A stretch of DNA of 64,000 nt from Aphelocoma coerulescens (Eukaryota; Chordata; Aves; Passeriformes; Corvidae), in NCBI RefSeq assembly GCF_041296385.1, contig NC_091014.1, positions 5,245,578 through 5,309,577 on the forward strand. The letters are read 5' to 3'. The translations under genes and the position numbers were made by a program. Positions within the stretch are counted from its first letter, which is position 1. Each line of letters opens with the position of its first letter. This document shows positions 60,296 through 64,000 of the stretch, piece after piece. Under the pieces are notes generated by a model that worked only from the letters and a program-made list of their open reading frames with translations, was not told the origin of the DNA and searched no databases.

Positions 60296-61705
60296 CTAGA
60301 AAAATGAATTATTTTATCTCAGAGGTAGTAATTTGTGCCTGCACAAAGGAGATGAAAATAATAACACCTTTCCCTTGTTTTGCTAGGCTATTATTGATTT
60401 ACTTAGGTGCAAAGCCATGGAGAATTGGGCCTTTTGCATTTAATTCTGTGTGTTTTCCAACTATTGACATGTGACCTATTTGAATGAAAGTTTAGCATTC
60501 TTGAAGGGTTATGTAAATGTATACGTTAGTGAATAAACAGATGGTTTTTAATGAAAAACATCTTTTCATGCGCTGTGTCACACTGATTTGATTTTTTATT
60601 TATGGTATCAGATCTTTGATGTAATGGCAAAATGCGTAGAGCTGAGTTTACAAAGCCTAGATTCAAGTGGACATCCTTGAGAAAGGTAGGAAAATTTACA
60701 CTGCATCAACTAGTGGTAGGTGAACTAGCACAGCCGATTTTTTATTGTTAGTGCTTGAGAACAAAAAGATGCGGATTCTGATCCAAGGATCTTTGGCTGC
60801 CCAGCAGATCTGTTTTCCGGGTATCAGAAATGCCCTGGCAGATCGAGGAAAACAGCCTCATTTTTCAATTTGAAACAGCAATCAGGTTGGAAGAGACAGA
60901 AATTATCTCCCAGGGAAAAAAAAAAAAATAAGGGAAAGAAAATAAAATTTAAAAAAGGCCAAAGCAAAAACGTAAAAAACCCCCAACCTAAAAACTTAAA
61001 GAGATATTTTGTTTATTTCCATTCGCATCAAGTCAAAATGGAACAGGAGGTTAGATGCCTGTGCTGCATTTATTTATTTTTTTGAATGACTGGATTTTTT
61101 AGAATCAGGTTACGCAGCTGGACTTCGCATTGCATTTGCTGCGGCTGCTTCATCAGAAATGCTGGTAGTATTTGTCAGCCTGGAAGTGTCTTGAGGCTGC
61201 TTCTGAGAGATACAAGGAGGCAACTGATAAGGAGAGCATCAGAAGGGCAGTTAATTGCCTCCAGTCTCTCGGTGCCGGGGAATATTTAAAATCTATGGGA
61301 TTAAAGGCAGATTAAAAACTGTGGAAGCAGGAGCCCAATAGCGCTGAAAGATCATAATCAGCAAGGGTAATGGCAGAGCAAAAATGAATGTGGCAAATAA
61401 AATGACAGATAGGAAATTCAGATCCGCTTCTAATGCTCGAAGTTCCATCTTGTAAGCACAATTCATCTACGTGTAAATCATTTTTTGGCTTCAAGCTTAT
61501 CAGCCAATCGGTGAATTAAAAATGCTCTTTCCTTGGAGGATTAAAGAGGTTGATTGAAGTCAGTGTGAAAACTGGCTAATAAGTCTGGAAATGTCAGGAG
61601 GGTGCTTCATAGGAACTCAGTGTACTTTTTCTATCAGGGCTATGAAACAGGAAGTTTGAAAAGCTCTGTAGTTCTGTTACTTTGAGAAATGCTTTTGTGT
61701 TGTTG

Positions 61706-61721
61706 TTTTTTTTTTTTTTTT
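61706..61721. repeat. Poly-T tract
   Basis: A 16-base T run preceded by GTTG units. Confidence 0.9.
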
Positions 61722-64000
61722 CTCCCTCCTGTGTGTCAGAGTGTCATGCAGAAATATTTTAATTTGCAAGATGAATGGCAATAGATGCAAATGTTGAAAA
61801 ATGAGATTGGGTGAATTCACTAAAATATGCAGAGAAGTAAGAGAAATTTCATTTCAGAAAGCACAGTGAATGCATATCATGGCCATGGGAAGTTCTAGGT
61901 TCAAGGCCATGAACTGCTTAGACATGTCCCACCTTGGAAAGGATGTTTAAACTTTGCTTCTTTTCCATGCCTAAAAATCTAGCATAGGTGGTGAGGCCAG
62001 GGATTGTGTTAAGGCAGCCTGTCTGCTAAACAGGAGCTCCCAGGGCATCTCCAGGCACTGTGCATATATAAAAACACACAGTCCCATATGATATGGAGGC
62101 TTTCCATCAGTGCTGTTAACAATTGACCAAGTTTCTCAGAGCTTTACATGCAAGAACTGTACTGTTAGTGTTTCCACAGGCAATATTTCCATCTGCAATG
62201 CCCACACTGGTAAATGCAAATACATTCCCATGAGTGTATTTGGAGATTTGGACCATAGTTATCTGAAATGATTCCTCATGTTTATATGCGGACTAATATT
62301 CTTCCTTTGTTTCAGCCCAAAATCACAAAGGGGCTCAAAAATGTCCTCAAACAAGAGAATTTTCTGAAGGGAAAGCTGCTACCTGGGCATACCAGTTTCT
62401 CTGCTCCTGGGCTCACATCAGAAAGAAGTCAAGGGATGAGTTCGTGGGAGAACCCACTGATTAGTCCTATCTTTCATTAGGATAGGGAGAATTAGCCCTT
62501 GGGGTTGTTAGAGCCGTGAAAAACAGCAAATGAATGAGGATGCAAATGGGCTAAGAAAGGAACTGATCATTAAAGTCTCAGCAACTGAGGCTAAGAATTC
62601 TCCAGCTCACTCTCACCTCCTGCTCCACATAGGTAACTGGTGTCCTACACAATAGGAATGCAGTCATGTCCTTTCTCACTCTCCCCATGAGCCAGATATG
62701 GCTGGTTGGCCCAGTCTGTTAGTGGACACTTGCTTGGAGATCCATGCTTCGGCAGCAGCTTTTGCTGGGGTCCAGCATTTTGCCCCAACTACATGACCCA
62801 TTTCATGGTCTCAGCAGGACCAGATGTCCCCAGCATGTCCTTTTTCTCTCTCCCATGTGGCTCCAGGGAATGTAGACCCACACAGAATTTAAAGGGAAAA
62901 AAGAAGTTACTTTGCTGTAAGGAAGTCTTGTTTATATTTCGTTTACAGGGCCCAGAAAATGTAAAAAAGCAACATGAATGGATCTTTACCTGCTTCTAGT
63001 CTCTAACGTCGTTTACTACATCCCCTCCTTGAGTTTGGAACACCAAATTGGCGAGCTGGCCCATATTTTCATGCATTGTTTTGTTCACAACCACCACCAA
63101 AGAAACGACAAAGATGCCCACAGATTCAAAAATGTTATCTCACAGCTCTCTGCAGCTCCCTGATTCCCGACTCTTTGATACAGGCACCTCCGGCAAGGAG
63201 AAGCAATGGCGACACTGGATTCCTCTCCCCGCTGTGAGATGTGGTTCTGTTCTTTTTTGCCTCATGACTGATTTTCATATGAAAGGCTCTAACTAGAGCA
63301 ACTCTAACCCAGAGCCCACGCTGGCCAGCTGAGAGTATAACCACGAGATTGGGAGCAGTGGTCTATGTGCGTCTGGGTTCCAGGAGGCTCCTTTGATCTC
63401 CGTAGGCCCCCCAGAATGCACTTCTGTGCAGCTTCAAGAAGAAGAGACGGCTGCACATCCTATCTCCCCAATCTCAACCTCAATTTACCCCCCTTGGTTT
63501 GGGCCCTCTCTTGGGAGGTGGGAAATGTGGTTTGGATCCCTCCAGGCTGAAGAAAGCACTGAAGCCAGATTTCTCACTTCATGGGCCAGCAATTTCGCTA
63601 ACTTGTCTCCTGATAAAAAAAAAAAGGTGTGTGCACCCCTGTCTTGGTCCGTGTTTAAAAAGAGTGAGCAAAGCACAGCTCTGAGTGCTTCCAGATGTCT
63701 CCCCTCGGGAGTGGGCTCGGCCTTCTGGAACCTAAGTGGAGGGAGATATTTTACTTTGCAGACCTGATTCATGTACTTTAGGACGGGTTGGAGTTTGGAC
63801 ACACCCTTTGTGCTCAGCATTTCCAAATTGGCTTGCTTTCCGTGGCTTCCGATGCACCGCATGGAGTCTCGCCCCAGGGCTGCTCCCTGTTGTGGCAGAC
63901 TTCCTGGTTTTAAGCCTCCAGGCTTGAGGCTGTAGCAGGACCAGAGAGGAGGTGTAAGGAAAGGCTCCACTCTCTGAGATCCCTAACACTATGCATCAGG

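Larger units (their letters stand above)
56076..64000. other. Repeat-poor, AT-rich non-coding stretch
   Basis: Nearly 8 kb without a recognised CR1, LTR or clear MIR. It contains AT simple sequence at 60231-60295, T/A runs (60909-60921, 61706-61721), palindromes at 57981-57999 and 58023-58040, and several blocks rich in homeodomain/POU-type motifs. The minus frame 63485-63970 (161 codons) and its plus-strand counterpart have no domain. No gene can be supported. Confidence 0.5.

Noticed and set aside
63485..63970. 161-codon minus-strand frame, overlapped by 124- and 61-codon plus-strand frames
   Set aside because: Open frames on both strands without domains in locally GC-richer sequence are expected by chance. 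No exon boundaries support it.
1..64000. CRISPR arrays, operons, prophage or other prokaryotic systems
   Set aside because: No spaced direct repeats, no dense gene arrangement and an unmistakable avian repeat content.

Overview
This window is almost certainly avian nuclear DNA, with no protein-coding gene I can support. The main evidence is the repeat content. Twelve CR1 non-LTR retrotransposon remnants with typical bird CR1 3' ends are spread across it, along with two LTR-like blocks of endogenous retroviral type, several decayed MIR/CORE-type SINEs of old amniote age, and AT- or purine-rich microsatellites. I cannot fix the species; a songbird is plausible from the CR1 and LTR types, but that is inference. 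The reading frames present are short, start at arbitrary points, carry no recognisable domain (apart from decayed CR1 reverse-transcriptase sequence) and do not join into exons, so the window reads as intergenic or deep-intronic sequence.

Layout. 0-8 kb: unique sequence, weak MIR-like scraps, a roughly 480-bp purine-rich microsatellite at 3.2-3.7 kb, two CR1 ends in opposite orientation at 5.4-5.8 kb and a minus-strand CR1 at 8.0 kb. 8-17 kb: unique sequence, a GC- and CpG-rich solo-LTR-like block at 10.3-11.1 kb and a minus-strand CR1 at 16.3 kb. 17-30 kb: a MIR at 17.4 kb, about 9 kb of mostly unique sequence with homopolymer tracts, then three minus-strand CR1 ends (26.8, 27.9 and 29.9 kb) and a second LTR-like piece at 29.4 kb. 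30-42 kb: unique sequence, then plus-strand CR1s at 36.1, 39.6 and 41.75 kb. The 39.6 kb copy is the longest and keeps a frameshifted end of the CR1 reverse-transcriptase ORF. 42-51 kb: no CR1, but three convincing MIR-type SINEs and AAT repeats. 51-56 kb: plus-strand CR1s at 50.8 and 55.8 kb and a tRNA-like SINE head at 54.6 kb. 56-64 kb: no interspersed repeat that I recognise; AT-rich sequence with homeodomain- and POU-type motifs, which looks like a constrained regulatory stretch, though conservation could not be tested.

The CR1 copies fall into three 3'-end groups by sequence, and all are 5'-truncated. I found no CRISPR, prokaryotic operon, RNA gene or intact mobile element. The observations most worth checking are the repeat-free AT-rich 56-64 kb stretch, two short exon-like segments (11.52 and 37.18 kb), the TATA-plus-splice-donor arrangement at 27.5 kb, the purine array, and the CR1 strand switch between the left and right halves. 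None amounts to a demonstrated new system.
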